A stretch of 64,000 bases of DNA from Myxococcus sp046520405 (GTDB lineage Bacteria; Myxococcota; Myxococcia; Myxococcales; Myxococcaceae), in contig JBKGHI010000009.1 in assembly GCA_046520405.1 (NCBI GenBank), positions 1 to 64,000 on the forward strand, read 5' to 3'. Below are positions 51,829 to 60,881 of this stretch, in pieces (the first letter of the stretch is position 1; each line of letters begins with the position of its first letter). A program made the position numbers and the translations under genes. Below the pieces are notes generated by a model. The model searched no databases. It was not told the DNA's origin and worked only from the letters and a program-made list of their open reading frames with translations.

Positions 51829-54800
51829 TCAATGAACCCCATCCGCCGCGATGGCCTGCGGCGCGCACTCACCCTTCCTCGCGATGCTCGTCGGCGGCTG
51901 CAATCCCGGGTCCCGGAAGATGGCCAGCAGCTTGGAGGTGTTGCCCGACATCCCGAAGAAGGGGTTCGCGGTGCGCTCCGGGCGGAAGTCGATGGAGACC
52001 AGCGCGCCGTTCATCTCCTCGATTTCCCACGTCGCAGTGAAGTAGCGGCCGTCCGCGCTGGGCTCGATACGCTTGACGCGCTCCAACAGGCGGAACAGGC
52101 CCCAGTCACCCTCGGCCTCCAGCGTCGTCTCCGTGGAGCCATCCGCGCTCTGCACGGTGATGCGGGCGCCGAGCTTGCCGGCCTGGCCGGGCCAGATCAT
52201 CGGCTTCCACACCGTGTCCGGACCGTTGCGGTACGTCTCGTCCGTGCCGTCGAGCGTCAGGGTGATGGACGAAATCTGCGACGCCATCCCATCCGCGGAG
52301 ACGCCCGGGCGCAGGCGCACCTGGAAGCGGACCAGCGGGTCCACCGTGTCACCGCCGGGGAAGAGGGTGGTGGACAGCGCCCCCGTCTTCTCCAGGAAGC
52401 TGAGCAGGTCGGGCCGGTACATGACGCCGCCCGACGAGGTGAACTCCCACCGGCGCCCCGTGGCCACCACGTCCTCCAGGAGCTGCTCCTTGACGAACTT
52501 GCGCACCAGGCCGCCCTCGGGACGGAGGAACTCGGCGACCTCGGGCAGGGGCGCGTCCGCCTGCGACGCGCGGTCGAACGGGTACTTCCCCTTGAAGGCG
52601 CTGCTCCAGGCCATCACCACCTGGTCGTTCCACAGCTTGCTCTTGTTGCAAGCCACGCCCACGAACACCACGGAGCGCATCTCCTGGAACGGCGGCAGCA
52701 GCAGCCGCTCGAAGATGGCGACGTTGTCCGTCTGCTTGCGGACCATCATCTCCACGTTGTTGCGGGTGGACTCAATCTTGTCCAGCAGCAGGCCGGACTC
52801 AGCGGGCTTGTCCTTCACCGCAAGCAGCGTCGTCTGGACGGTGGCCAACTGGTCCTCGTACGAATCCAGCGCCGTCAGCGACTCCTCGCCGTCCTCCGTC
52901 TTGGAGGCCTCCGTGGCGAAGCGGATGAGCGAGGCGAACTCACGCTCCACGTCGCGCGCGGTGACTTCCTGGGCGCCCGACGGAGAGTTGGCGTTGAGCA
53001 GCTCGCGCTTCGCCGCCACCTCCTTGTCCTTCTCCGAGCCGAACAGCTTTCCCGCCTTTGCCAGGAAGCCCGTGTCGGCCTCCGCCGCCTTGGTGTCGCG
53101 CTTGTCGAGCACCACGTTGTACGTGAGCGCGCGGAACAGCCGCCCGTAGGGCTTGGGCTTGCCGCGCGTCAGGTTCGTCAACAGGCTCTCCATCTGCGAC
53201 AGGTTCTCCGGGGCCTGCACGCGGATGGAGCCGAGGAAGTCCTTCCACTCCTGGGTGTACGCCTCGAAGTAGCGCGTGCGCAGCTCGCGGCGCGAGCTCA
53301 CCGTGTCCACCTTCTCATCGCGGTCCAGCACCCAGGACTGCTGGTCCTGGAAGGCCAGCTCCAGCCGCTCGCGGATGACGTCGTCGTAGGCCTTGCGCGT
53401 GAAGGCGCCCCGCACCCGGGACGTGGCGCTCATCTGCGGCACCGAACCGACGAGCTGCTCCAGCGTCACGTCCGGGTACGCGCCGCTCATGTTGGCCACC
53501 AGCTGCGCCAGCTCCAGCCGCACCAGCGGGACGTTGTTGAGCGAGCGCCGCGCCGACTGCACCACGCCGGTGACGCGGCCAAAGGCGATGCGCTGGTCTC
53601 TCGCCGGCTTCTGCTCCTCGGGGAGCACCTGCTCGTTGGCGAGCATCAGCAGGAACGTCTCCGCGTGGTTCGCCACGGCCCGCTCGTCCACCGAGTCCCC
53701 CCGCACGCGCTTCCAGTGCTTGACGATTTCGTCCTGGAGCCACTTGCGCTGCGTCTCGTCCAGCTCCGGCTCGCGCGGGTCGCGGGGCGTCGTGACGAGC
53801 AGGTACATCTTCAGGTCGTCGAAGTACTGCCGGTACGCGTCGAAGTGCTTGCTGTAGTCCTCGTCGCTGCGCACCGTCAGCAGGTCCGGATTCTTCCCGA
53901 AGCTGTCCAGGCGCTGCTGGATGAGCTCGAACTGCTTGCCGAGCAGCACCCGGCGCAGGGCCGCGTTGTAGAACTGGCGCGCCTGCGGCAGCAGCTTCTG
54001 GCCCTGGTAGAGGCCGAAGCGCATGAACACCGGAGAGCCGCTTTCCTCGTACTCGGTCAGCTCCTGGAGCCGGTTGCGCAGCGGAATCAGGTCCTCGACG
54101 CGGCGGATGTCGTCGCGTGGGTCCAGATTCACGCTGGTGATGGCGTCGGTGACGGCCTCCGCCATGTTGCGGTTCTTGAAGAAGGACACCGTGGGCAGTG
54201 ACAGCAGCAACACCGTGGCCGCGAAGGCGGCGCTGGCCAGCATCATCCGCTGGCGGCGCACCCGCGCCTCCTCCAGCGAGCTGCGCACGGCCACCTGTTG
54301 GTCCTGGAACATCACCTTGGTGAAGACGTCCCAGAGGAAGTAGCTGCGGCCGTCCGTGGCGCCGTCCGTCTGCGCCCGGCCGTTGGTGCTGCCGAACATC
54401 TCCGCGGCGGCCGGGGACACCTTGTCCACCGCGCGCAGCTCCTGCGTGCCGCTGTTGAAGTACAGGCCGCGGAAGACGGGCGTGTCCTGGAACACGTTCT
54501 CCAGGAAGAGCGGCTGGAGGAACTCCGCCAGGTTCTTCCGGAGCGCGTCGAACTTCTGCGGGAAGCCGTAGATCTTCTCGCGCGTCTCCAGCCGGCGCTC
54601 CTGGCCCAGCCGGCGCAGCGAGCGCTGCTCCAGCACGGAGAGCATCTGGTCGAAGCGCTCGCGGAACAGGTCCGTGCTCGCCTCGCGCTGCTGCTCCAGC
54701 GGCACCGTGAAGCCCCAGATCTGCCCGCGCTCCACGCGCGACAAGTCCGAGAACATCTCCACGAAGCCGGGCAGCAGGTCGCACTTGGTGATCATCACGT

Positions 54801-55521
54801 AGACCGGCACCAGCATCTTCAGCCGGGTGGTGATTTCATCCAGGCGCTCGCGGATGGTCTGCCCCATCTCCCCCACGGCCTGCGGGTCCGCGTTCAGCAG
54901 CTCGCTGACGCTGATGGCCACGATGAGGCCGTTGATGGGCCGGTTGGGGCGGTGCTTCGCCACCGTGTCCAGGAAGGCCAGCCACTCTGGCCGGTCCTCT
55001 TCCGCGCTGGTGTAGCGGCCGGCGGTGTCCAGCAGCACGGCCTCGTTGGTCAGCCACCAGTCGCAGTTGCGCGTGCCGCCCACGCCGCGCACGCCGCCGC
55101 GCGCGGAGAGGTAGGGGAACTTCAGCCCGGAGTTGCGCAGCGCGGTGCTCTTGCCGGCGCCCGGAGGCCCGACGATGAGGTACCAGGGCAGCACCGCCAG
55201 CGCGTCCTTGCCGCCGCGCGCCAGCTTGGAGGCCTTGAGCGCCTCCACCGCCTTGGTGAACTCCCCCTGCATGGCCTTGATTTCGGGCTGCAGGTCCGGC
55301 CGCACGGTGGTGGCCTGCTCATCCGCCTGCGCCGCCAGCGCGCCCTCCAGCTTCTTGGCGGCGGCGCGCGCGCGGATGCGCTTGACCACCCACACCACAC
55401 CCGCGGCCAGCAGGCCCGCGAGCGCGGCGATGATGGCCGCCTGCTGCATGGTGAAGCCCAGGTACGTCATCAACGCGAACATCGGCGCGCCGATGCCGAG
55501 CAGCGGTAACAGGTACCCCAT
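51829..55521 (-). CDS. tssM: TssM (IcmF), T6SS inner-membrane complex protein
   Basis: 1230 residues, full length. Two N-terminal membrane helices (about 3-45), a cytoplasmic GTPase-like domain with Walker A GPPGAGKS and the Walker-B-like LLDTAGRY, then a third helix near residue 415 (FAATVLLLSLPTVSFF), and a large periplasmic region ending in the TssJ-binding beta domain. It spans the envelope with TssL and TssJ. Its start overlaps the tssL stop (TAATG). Confidence 0.95.
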   Translation of the reverse strand: MGYLLPLLGIGAPMFALMTYLGFTMQQAAIIAALAGLLAAGVVWVVKRIRARAAAKKLEGALAAQADEQATTVRPDLQPEIKAMQGEFTKAVEALKASKLARGGKDALAVLPWYLIVGPPGAGKSTALRNSGLKFPYLSARGGVRGVGGTRNCDWWLTNEAVLLDTAGRYTSAEEDRPEWLAFLDTVAKHRPNRPINGLIVAISVSELLNADPQAVGEMGQTIRERLDEITTRLKMLVPVYVMITKCDLLPGFVEMFSDLSRVERGQIWGFTVPLEQQREASTDLFRERFDQMLSVLEQRSLRRLGQERRLETREKIYGFPQKFDALRKNLAEFLQPLFLENVFQDTPVFRGLYFNSGTQELRAVDKVSPAAAEMFGSTNGRAQTDGATDGRSYFLWDVFTKVMFQDQQVAVRSSLEEARVRRQRMMLASAAFAATVLLLSLPTVSFFKNRNMAEAVTDAITSVNLDPRDDIRRVEDLIPLRNRLQELTEYEESGSPVFMRFGLYQGQKLLPQARQFYNAALRRVLLGKQFELIQQRLDSFGKNPDLLTVRSDEDYSKHFDAYRQYFDDLKMYLLVTTPRDPREPELDETQRKWLQDEIVKHWKRVRGDSVDERAVANHAETFLLMLANEQVLPEEQKPARDQRIAFGRVTGVVQSARRSLNNVPLVRLELAQLVANMSGAYPDVTLEQLVGSVPQMSATSRVRGAFTRKAYDDVIRERLELAFQDQQSWVLDRDEKVDTVSSRRELRTRYFEAYTQEWKDFLGSIRVQAPENLSQMESLLTNLTRGKPKPYGRLFRALTYNVVLDKRDTKAAEADTGFLAKAGKLFGSEKDKEVAAKRELLNANSPSGAQEVTARDVEREFASLIRFATEASKTEDGEESLTALDSYEDQLATVQTTLLAVKDKPAESGLLLDKIESTRNNVEMMVRKQTDNVAIFERLLLPPFQEMRSVVFVGVACNKSKLWNDQVVMAWSSAFKGKYPFDRASQADAPLPEVAEFLRPEGGLVRKFVKEQLLEDVVATGRRWEFTSSGGVMYRPDLLSFLEKTGALSTTLFPGGDTVDPLVRFQVRLRPGVSADGMASQISSITLTLDGTDETYRNGPDTVWKPMIWPGQAGKLGARITVQSADGSTETTLEAEGDWGLFRLLERVKRIEPSADGRYFTATWEIEEMNGALVSIDFRPERTANPFFGMSGNTSKLLAIFRDPGLQPPTSIARKGECAPQAIAADGVH

Positions 55522-56237
55522 TACTGAGCCCCTCCGGCCGCCTGCGTCTGGCTGGCGCTCGTCGCCGTGTTGCGGGCCGCGTGGACTTCAATGCGGCTTC
55601 TGAGCTCACCGACCTTGTCGTTGAGGAAGAACTGCAGCACGCCGTAGAACAGGACGGCCACCGCGAGCGCCCCGGCGGAGATGCCCACTGCCGACGCCTT
55701 CTTGCGCTTGGAGAGCAGCGATTCGGTGGGCCGGTCTCCGTGCGGCGACAGCACGTCGAAGTCGAAGGGCCGCGCGCGCTCCAGGTCCTTCTGCACCGTG
55801 TCGATGAGCGTCATCAGCTCCAGCTCGCCGCCGCGGATGCGGTAGCGGCCCTGGAAGCCGAAGAGCATGCACAGGTAGTAGACCTGCAGCACCTCGTGGC
55901 GGTGCGGGTCCTTGCGCACGGTGTTGAGGCGCGCGAAGAAGCCGTCACCGGCGACATTCTCATTGAAGTAGTGGAGCTGCAGGGGCATCCAGAGCTGCCG
56001 GTACTCCTCCGGCCGGCCCAGGACGACCTCGTCGATGAGCGCCACCAGCGCGTAGGCCATGTCCTGGGCGTCCTGATGGCTGAAGCCCAGCACGGCGGCG
56101 CGCCGCAGCGTCTCATCCACCACGCCGCGCAGGCGGTGGTGCAGCGTCTCCGGCGGGGGCACCGCCGAGGCTTCGGAGCCGCGCAACTGGATGGCGGCGT
56201 CGAAACAGTCCTTCGTGGCTTCGGTGACTCGGTCCAT
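55521..56237 (-). CDS. tssL: TssL (DotU), T6SS inner-membrane complex protein
   Basis: 238 residues. A helical cytoplasmic DotU domain (YALVALIDEVVLGRPE, QLHYFNENVAGDGFF, LQVYYLCMLFGFQGRYRI) is followed by a single C-terminal membrane helix (AVAVLFYGVLQFFL) and a short periplasmic tail. There is no OmpA-type peptidoglycan-binding extension, so anchoring to the wall must come from another protein. It overlaps tssM. Confidence 0.94.
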   Translation of the reverse strand: MDRVTEATKDCFDAAIQLRGSEASAVPPPETLHHRLRGVVDETLRRAAVLGFSHQDAQDMAYALVALIDEVVLGRPEEYRQLWMPLQLHYFNENVAGDGFFARLNTVRKDPHRHEVLQVYYLCMLFGFQGRYRIRGGELELMTLIDTVQKDLERARPFDFDVLSPHGDRPTESLLSKRKKASAVGISAGALAVAVLFYGVLQFFLNDKVGELRSRIEVHAARNTATSASQTQAAGGAQ

Positions 56238-56252
56238 GGGCGGCTCGGGGCG

Positions 56253-57620
56253 TCAGCGATTGGCGGTGGGAACCGCGAGCAGTTCCACGGTCGTTCGGCT
56301 CGCGTCGAACGGCTGCGGGAGGTAGATGGCGAGGTTCCGGTCGCGCATCACGTTCCTCCAGTAGCCGTCATTCATGGAGAGGCTGAAGTAGACGGTGCCC
56401 GGCTGCACCGGCACTTCGGGCGGAGGCCGGTACGTCACCGCCAGCGGCACGCCGGGCGCGGCGGCCTGCACCAGCGCGCGGATGTCCTCCCACGCGGCCA
56501 CCTTGGACAGCTTGGGCAGTTGTTCGGCCACCACCCGCTCCGGCAGCTCGCTGCGCACCGCGAGGATGAAGTGGCCGCAGCGCTCCAGCCGGTCGTCCTC
56601 CAGCCGGCCGCGGAACATGCCGTCGGCGCCCGCGGACAGGTCCACCGACAGGCACTGCTCCAGCGCCACCGAGCGCATCAGCTCGGAGAAGCGGCGGAAC
56701 AGCTCCTCGAAGGTGGCGCGCAGGTTGGTGAACTGGAAGGTGGGCAGGGTGGTGGGGTCCGCGCTGGCGGAGAAGGTGCAGAGCTGCCCCGCGCACTGCG
56801 CCAGCGCCAGGTACAGGTCCCGGGGCCGCAGGTTGCCCGCGTCCAGCGCGTGCTGGAGGAAGGGGATGGTGCCGTTGAGCGCGTTGAGCTCCAGGAAGAG
56901 CGTCACGTCGCCCGCGGTGAACTCCAGCGCGGAGGCGTCCCGGTGCCGCCGCCGCGAGGACAACTGCCGCTGCTTGGACACCATCAGCCGCAGCATCGTG
57001 CGCAGCTCGTTCATGATGAACGGGGACGCGTCGATGCGCAGGCAGGACGGGATGAAGGATTCGACCAGCGTCAGGTTGCCGGAGCGATCCCGGGACAGCT
57101 CGCACAGCTTGATGGACTCGAAGTCGTCGCGCGGCTCGGTGCCGAAGAGCAGCCGCACGTTGCGCTGGCCGAAGGCCACCTGCGAGATGGAGGTGGAGGC
57201 CGTCAAATCACTGACGGGGCGCGAGGCCGGCGTGTAGCGAGGGCTGCTGCCCAGCCGCTCTCCGCTGCCGAAGCTCTCCACGCCGCTGCGCTCGCGGGGC
57301 ACGCCCAGGTACACGTCCAGGGTGCGCTGCGCGGGCGGGAAGTAGCCATCCGCGGGCCGCGCGGGCGGCGCCTCGGCGTCTCCGGATTCGAAGGAGACGG
57401 GCAGCCCGTCGGGCAGGATGCCCGTGAAGTGGGACAGCTGCACCTGACCGGCGCGCAGCGCCTCCATGTCGAACTCCAGGGCCACCACGCCCCAGGGGTA
57501 GGGTTCGAGCGAGGCCAGCCGCTGATCCAGCAGTTGCTCGTGGTAGAGGTCCTGCTGCTGGAGGTGGTGGGGGCTCATGAACATGCCCTCCGACCACACG
57601 ACTCGCTGCACGGACTTCAT
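56253..57620 (-). CDS. tssK: TssK, T6SS baseplate-membrane connector
   Basis: 455 residues. Starts with the diagnostic VVWSEGMFMSPHHLQQQDLY and carries SFIPSCLRIDASPFI and RDLYLALAQCAGQL. It links the baseplate wedges to TssL/TssM. Its start overlaps the tssJ stop (ATGA). Confidence 0.95.
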   Translation of the reverse strand: MKSVQRVVWSEGMFMSPHHLQQQDLYHEQLLDQRLASLEPYPWGVVALEFDMEALRAGQVQLSHFTGILPDGLPVSFESGDAEAPPARPADGYFPPAQRTLDVYLGVPRERSGVESFGSGERLGSSPRYTPASRPVSDLTASTSISQVAFGQRNVRLLFGTEPRDDFESIKLCELSRDRSGNLTLVESFIPSCLRIDASPFIMNELRTMLRLMVSKQRQLSSRRRHRDASALEFTAGDVTLFLELNALNGTIPFLQHALDAGNLRPRDLYLALAQCAGQLCTFSASADPTTLPTFQFTNLRATFEELFRRFSELMRSVALEQCLSVDLSAGADGMFRGRLEDDRLERCGHFILAVRSELPERVVAEQLPKLSKVAAWEDIRALVQAAAPGVPLAVTYRPPPEVPVQPGTVYFSLSMNDGYWRNVMRDRNLAIYLPQPFDASRTTVELLAVPTANR

Positions 57621-58264
57621 ACACCTCTCCGCGGCGACACGTTGTCGCCAGCTTGGGGTTGGAGCCGAGGCTCCGGCGCCTGCGTCATGGGCCGGAGCAT
57701 CAAGTCAATCTGATAGCCTTGCAGCCGGTAACGGAACACCTCGTCCCCCGGCTTGGGGTCGCCCTGGTCTCCGGCGGGGCGCTCCACGCAGCGCGCCTCC
57801 TCCACCACCGGAAGCGCCGCCACCGTCCGCCACGAGTAGCCCAGCGGCTGGCGGAAGTGCCCCATGGCCATGACGAAGCGGGCCTTGGGATCACGCTGCA
57901 CCCAGCGCTTCACCTGGCGGCCGGGCGGAATCACCACCTCGGCCACCTGGAGCAGGTCCTCCTTGAGGAACTCCTCCGGCTTGCCCCACAAATCCTTGAA
58001 GCCCGCGCGCTCCAGCCGGACGCTGTCCTTGAGCTGGACGATCTGCACCACCGTGGGCAGCGAGCGCCCCCGCGCGTCCGGGTTGAGCTGCTCCGACGCA
58101 TCCACCACCACCTGGAAGGGCGGTGGCGTCTCACACGCCTGGGGCACACGCTTCACGCAGCCCGCGCTCCCGCACAGGGCGCCCGCGAGCGCGATGACCA
58201 CACCCCACCGAAGGTTCCGGCCGGTGTTCCTCCCCGGGCCGGCGCCTGTGTGTCCTAGCGCCAA
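57617..58264 (-). CDS. tssJ: TssJ, T6SS outer-membrane lipoprotein
   Basis: About 215 residues. No ATG suits the signal. I chose TTG 58264, with aagga about ten bases before it, which gives a basic region, a hydrophobic stretch and a lipobox ending GSAGC. The frame also opens at 58348. The mature part is the TssJ beta-sandwich (PFQVVVDASEQLNPDARGRS, TVVQIVQLKDS, EEFLKEDLLQ). It binds the TssM periplasmic domain at the outer membrane. Confidence 0.88.
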   Translation of the reverse strand: MALGHTGAGPGRNTGRNLRWGVVIALAGALCGSAGCVKRVPQACETPPPFQVVVDASEQLNPDARGRSLPTVVQIVQLKDSVRLERAGFKDLWGKPEEFLKEDLLQVAEVVIPPGRQVKRWVQRDPKARFVMAMGHFRQPLGYSWRTVAALPVVEEARCVERPAGDQGDPKPGDEVFRYRLQGYQIDLMLRPMTQAPEPRLQPQAGDNVSPRRGV

Positions 58265-58285
58265 GATTCGTAATCCTTGAAAGAA

Positions 58286-58312
58286 CGCACGGATCCTTAC
58301 AGCTTCCGTGCG
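58286..58312. promoter_or_regulatory. Inverted repeat upstream of tssJ
   Basis: CGCACGGA (58286-58293) and TCCGTGCG (58305-58312) form a perfect eight-base inverted repeat with an 11-base gap, about 22 bases upstream of the tssJ start. It is either an operator or a leader hairpin between vgrG and the rest of the operon. Confidence 0.45.
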
Positions 58313-58348
58313 AAGCGTAAACTGCCAGACAGGGCGGACAGGATTCAA

Positions 58349-58364
58349 GCCACCCCCCGGTGGC
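58349..58364 (-). terminator. Small hairpin after vgrG
   Basis: GCCACC and GGTGGC with a four-base loop lie 17 bases beyond the vgrG stop. There is no T run. It may weaken transcription into tssJ. Confidence 0.4.
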
Positions 58365-58380
58365 GGTTCCCTGCTTGCTC

Positions 58381-60645
58381 CTAGTTCTCCGAAATCTTGG
58401 AGCCCTTGATGACGATGTCGCCGGTCGCGGTGACCTCGATCTTGGCGCCCTTGATGACCACGTCTCCGTTCTTCTTGACCTGGAGCGTGGCGGAGCCGAC
58501 CTTCAGGGTGAACTGCTCCTCGGCGACCAAGGAGATTTCCTTGGCGGACAGGATGTAGGCGTCCTTGGTGGCGTGGTTCACCTTGCCGGCCACGCTGATG
58601 AGCAGGTCCTTCTCCACCTTGAGCGTGCGGGACTTCCCCACCTCTTCGGTGAGGTCTCCGCCCACCTGGAGCGTGCGCGAGCCCTTGACGTCCTCGGACT
58701 TCTTGGCGCCGACGACCTCCACCTTGGCGCCGCCCACCTGTTCGGACTTGAGGCCGCCGACCAGCTCGTTGAAGGCGGCGCCCACGCTGACGGCGAGCGC
58801 GCCGCCGACGTTGAGCATCTTCCCCAGGGCCACCGTCTCCGCGGAGGCCATGGCCACCGTGAGGGCCTGGTTGCCGCTGACGCTGATGGACTGGTCTCCG
58901 GCGACAGCCTCGGTGTGGTTGCCGCCCACGGTGGTGGAGCGGTTCTGCGTGACGGCCAGCGTCTGGTTGCCGGTGACGGTGCTGTCGTCGTTCTTCTTCA
59001 CCAGCAGGGCCTGGTTGCCCTCGATGACGCGGGAGCGGTCCTTGCGCACCAGCAACGTCTCGTTGCCGCGGACCTCCTGCGTCTTGTCGTTCTCCACGAC
59101 GATGTTGAAGTCCTTCTGCGCGTGCACGTAGACGAGCTCGCTGCCGGCCGCGTCCTCGAAGCGCAGCTCGTTGGAGCCCGAGCCGCCGGGGCTGGAGCTG
59201 GAGCGCAGCGTGCTCTGCGTCTTGCTGCCGGGCAGGTCGATGGGCGTCGGGTTCGCGCCGTTGTAGACGCTGCCGGTGACGATGGGCCGGTCCGGGTCGC
59301 CCTCGAGGAACTCCACGACGACTTCGTGGCCGATGCGCGGCAGGTACAGGGCGCCCCAGCCCGGGCCCGCCCAGGCCTGGCTGACGCGAATCCAGCAGGA
59401 GCTCTTGTCGTTGTTCTTGCCCTCGCGGTCCCAGTGGAACTGGACCTTGATGCGGCCGTGCTCGTCGGTGTGGATCTCCTCGCCGCTGGGGCCCACCACG
59501 ATGGCCGTCTGCGCGCCGGGAATCACGGGCCGGGGCGTCACGCGCGGCGGGCGGAAGGGGACCTCCGCGGGCTGGCAGAGGAATTCGTTGCGGTAGTCCT
59601 CGCGGCTGCGCAGCGAGCCCTGCTCGATGCTCAGCGCCTCCGACTGGCGGCCCAGGTGCCGCACGGAGATGGGCAGGTACTTGCGGTTGGCGGCCTCGTC
59701 CGGATGCTCCGCCAGTTCGAAGGAGTGGCCCACGCAGATGCGGCGGCTGTAGCTGGCGCCCGTCACCGTCTCCGCCCGGGCGCGCAGCTCCTCCAGGCGC
59801 ACCTTCGCCAGGTTGCGGCCCGGTGCGGGCTCCTCGTAGCGGCCGGGGTAGTCGTAGATTTCGAGCGCGGCCTCGGCGCCCTCCGCCTCGGAGGCGGCGC
59901 CCAGGTCCTGTGCGGGGCGCAGGAAGTTGTAGTCGCGCAGGGCCACGGCGCCGGGCTGCACCTCCGTGCGGGACACCAGCTCGTGGACGTATTCCTGCGA
60001 GGCGACCATCTGGCTGCGCTCGCGGAAGACGAGCGTGGCCTCGCCCATCATCGCGGGATTGGCGGAGGCGCCGTCGCCCAGCACCATCATGTGGGCGTCC
60101 TCGCCGTGCTCGAAGAAGTAGAAGATGCCTTCTTCCTCCAGGAGGCGGGCCACGAAGTCGAGGTCCGACTCGCGGTACTGCACGCAGTAGTCGCGCTTGG
60201 GGTAGTCACCGGTGAGCGCCAGCCGGTGCTCCACCTTGGCCTCGTCCAGCACCTTGTGGACGATGTCCGGGACGGTCATCTCCTGATAGATGCGGCTCTT
60301 GCGCCGGTGGCGGAGCGTCCACAGCCGCGGCACCACGGTGGCGCGGTAGCGGCGGCGCTCCGGGCCGCTGCCTTCATCCCAGCGTGACATGCGCGAAACG
60401 ATGCCGTGGAAGAAGCGCGCGCTGCCGTCCCCGAGCATGATGGTGAGGCGCGCGTCCTGTCCCAGCAGCGCCTTCTCATCCACGTCCACGTCGGGCCGCG
60501 CGGCCAGCGCCACTTCCACGGCGTAGGGCTGGGACAGCGTCTCCTCGGCTTCGAAGCCCAGCACGGCCAGCTCTCCGGCGGTGAAAGCCCCTGCCTGGAA
60601 CTCGAACTCAGCCTGGTTGGCTTGCAAGGCGGCGTTCGCGATCAT
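58381..60645 (-). CDS. vgrG: VgrG (TssI), T6SS spike protein
   Basis: 754 residues. The gp27-like base domain (VSRMSRWDEG, YPKRDYCVQYRESDLDFVARL), an OB-fold gp5 domain (VVGPSGEEIHTDEHGRIKVQ, CWIRVSQAWAGPGWGALYLP), then a long beta-prism needle made of short repeats (GNQALLV, GNQTLAV, GNHTEAV, GDQSISV, GNQALTV). It ends GDIVIKGSKISEN with no effector domain, so it is a structural VgrG with effectors supplied elsewhere. It is the first gene of the minus-strand secretion block. No PAAR or adaptor gene is next to it. Confidence 0.96.
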   Translation of the reverse strand: MIANAALQANQAEFEFQAGAFTAGELAVLGFEAEETLSQPYAVEVALAARPDVDVDEKALLGQDARLTIMLGDGSARFFHGIVSRMSRWDEGSGPERRRYRATVVPRLWTLRHRRKSRIYQEMTVPDIVHKVLDEAKVEHRLALTGDYPKRDYCVQYRESDLDFVARLLEEEGIFYFFEHGEDAHMMVLGDGASANPAMMGEATLVFRERSQMVASQEYVHELVSRTEVQPGAVALRDYNFLRPAQDLGAASEAEGAEAALEIYDYPGRYEEPAPGRNLAKVRLEELRARAETVTGASYSRRICVGHSFELAEHPDEAANRKYLPISVRHLGRQSEALSIEQGSLRSREDYRNEFLCQPAEVPFRPPRVTPRPVIPGAQTAIVVGPSGEEIHTDEHGRIKVQFHWDREGKNNDKSSCWIRVSQAWAGPGWGALYLPRIGHEVVVEFLEGDPDRPIVTGSVYNGANPTPIDLPGSKTQSTLRSSSSPGGSGSNELRFEDAAGSELVYVHAQKDFNIVVENDKTQEVRGNETLLVRKDRSRVIEGNQALLVKKNDDSTVTGNQTLAVTQNRSTTVGGNHTEAVAGDQSISVSGNQALTVAMASAETVALGKMLNVGGALAVSVGAAFNELVGGLKSEQVGGAKVEVVGAKKSEDVKGSRTLQVGGDLTEEVGKSRTLKVEKDLLISVAGKVNHATKDAYILSAKEISLVAEEQFTLKVGSATLQVKKNGDVVIKGAKIEVTATGDIVIKGSKISEN

Positions 60646-60881
60646 CCACAGACCCCCGGCGCGGGGCCTCGTCCAGAGGATTCGGCCCGATGATGGTGCG
60701 GCAGCATGCCACGAATTGGCGTAGCAGGGGGGCCTGACACGAAATTTTCATTGCCGCCGTGAAGTGCCGCCGGGGAGCCGTCCCAATCCGGGGGGAACTT
60801 CGGTGTAGAGTGGAAAAGGGGGGCTCGCTTGAAACGACAGGTCTTCCCGGGGTACCCAGACGGCTTCCTTCGGGGAGAACC
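60646..60881. other. Divergent promoter region between vgrG and the OmpA gene
   Basis: This 236-base gap must hold promoters for the whole T6SS block (minus) and the OmpA unit (plus). A short AT-rich segment (gaaattttcattg, about 60740-60752) stands out. I looked for sigma-54 -24/-12 pairs on the minus strand and found only TGGCA with wrong spacing, so no promoter is called. Confidence 0.4.

Noticed and set aside
58381..58700. Effector extension on VgrG
   Set aside because: The C-terminus is the regular beta-prism repeat ending shortly after GDIVIKGSKI, with no added domain.
60646..60760. Sigma-54 type promoter for vgrG on the minus strand
   Set aside because: A TGGCA is present, but the distance to a GC element is wrong and no TTGC follows.
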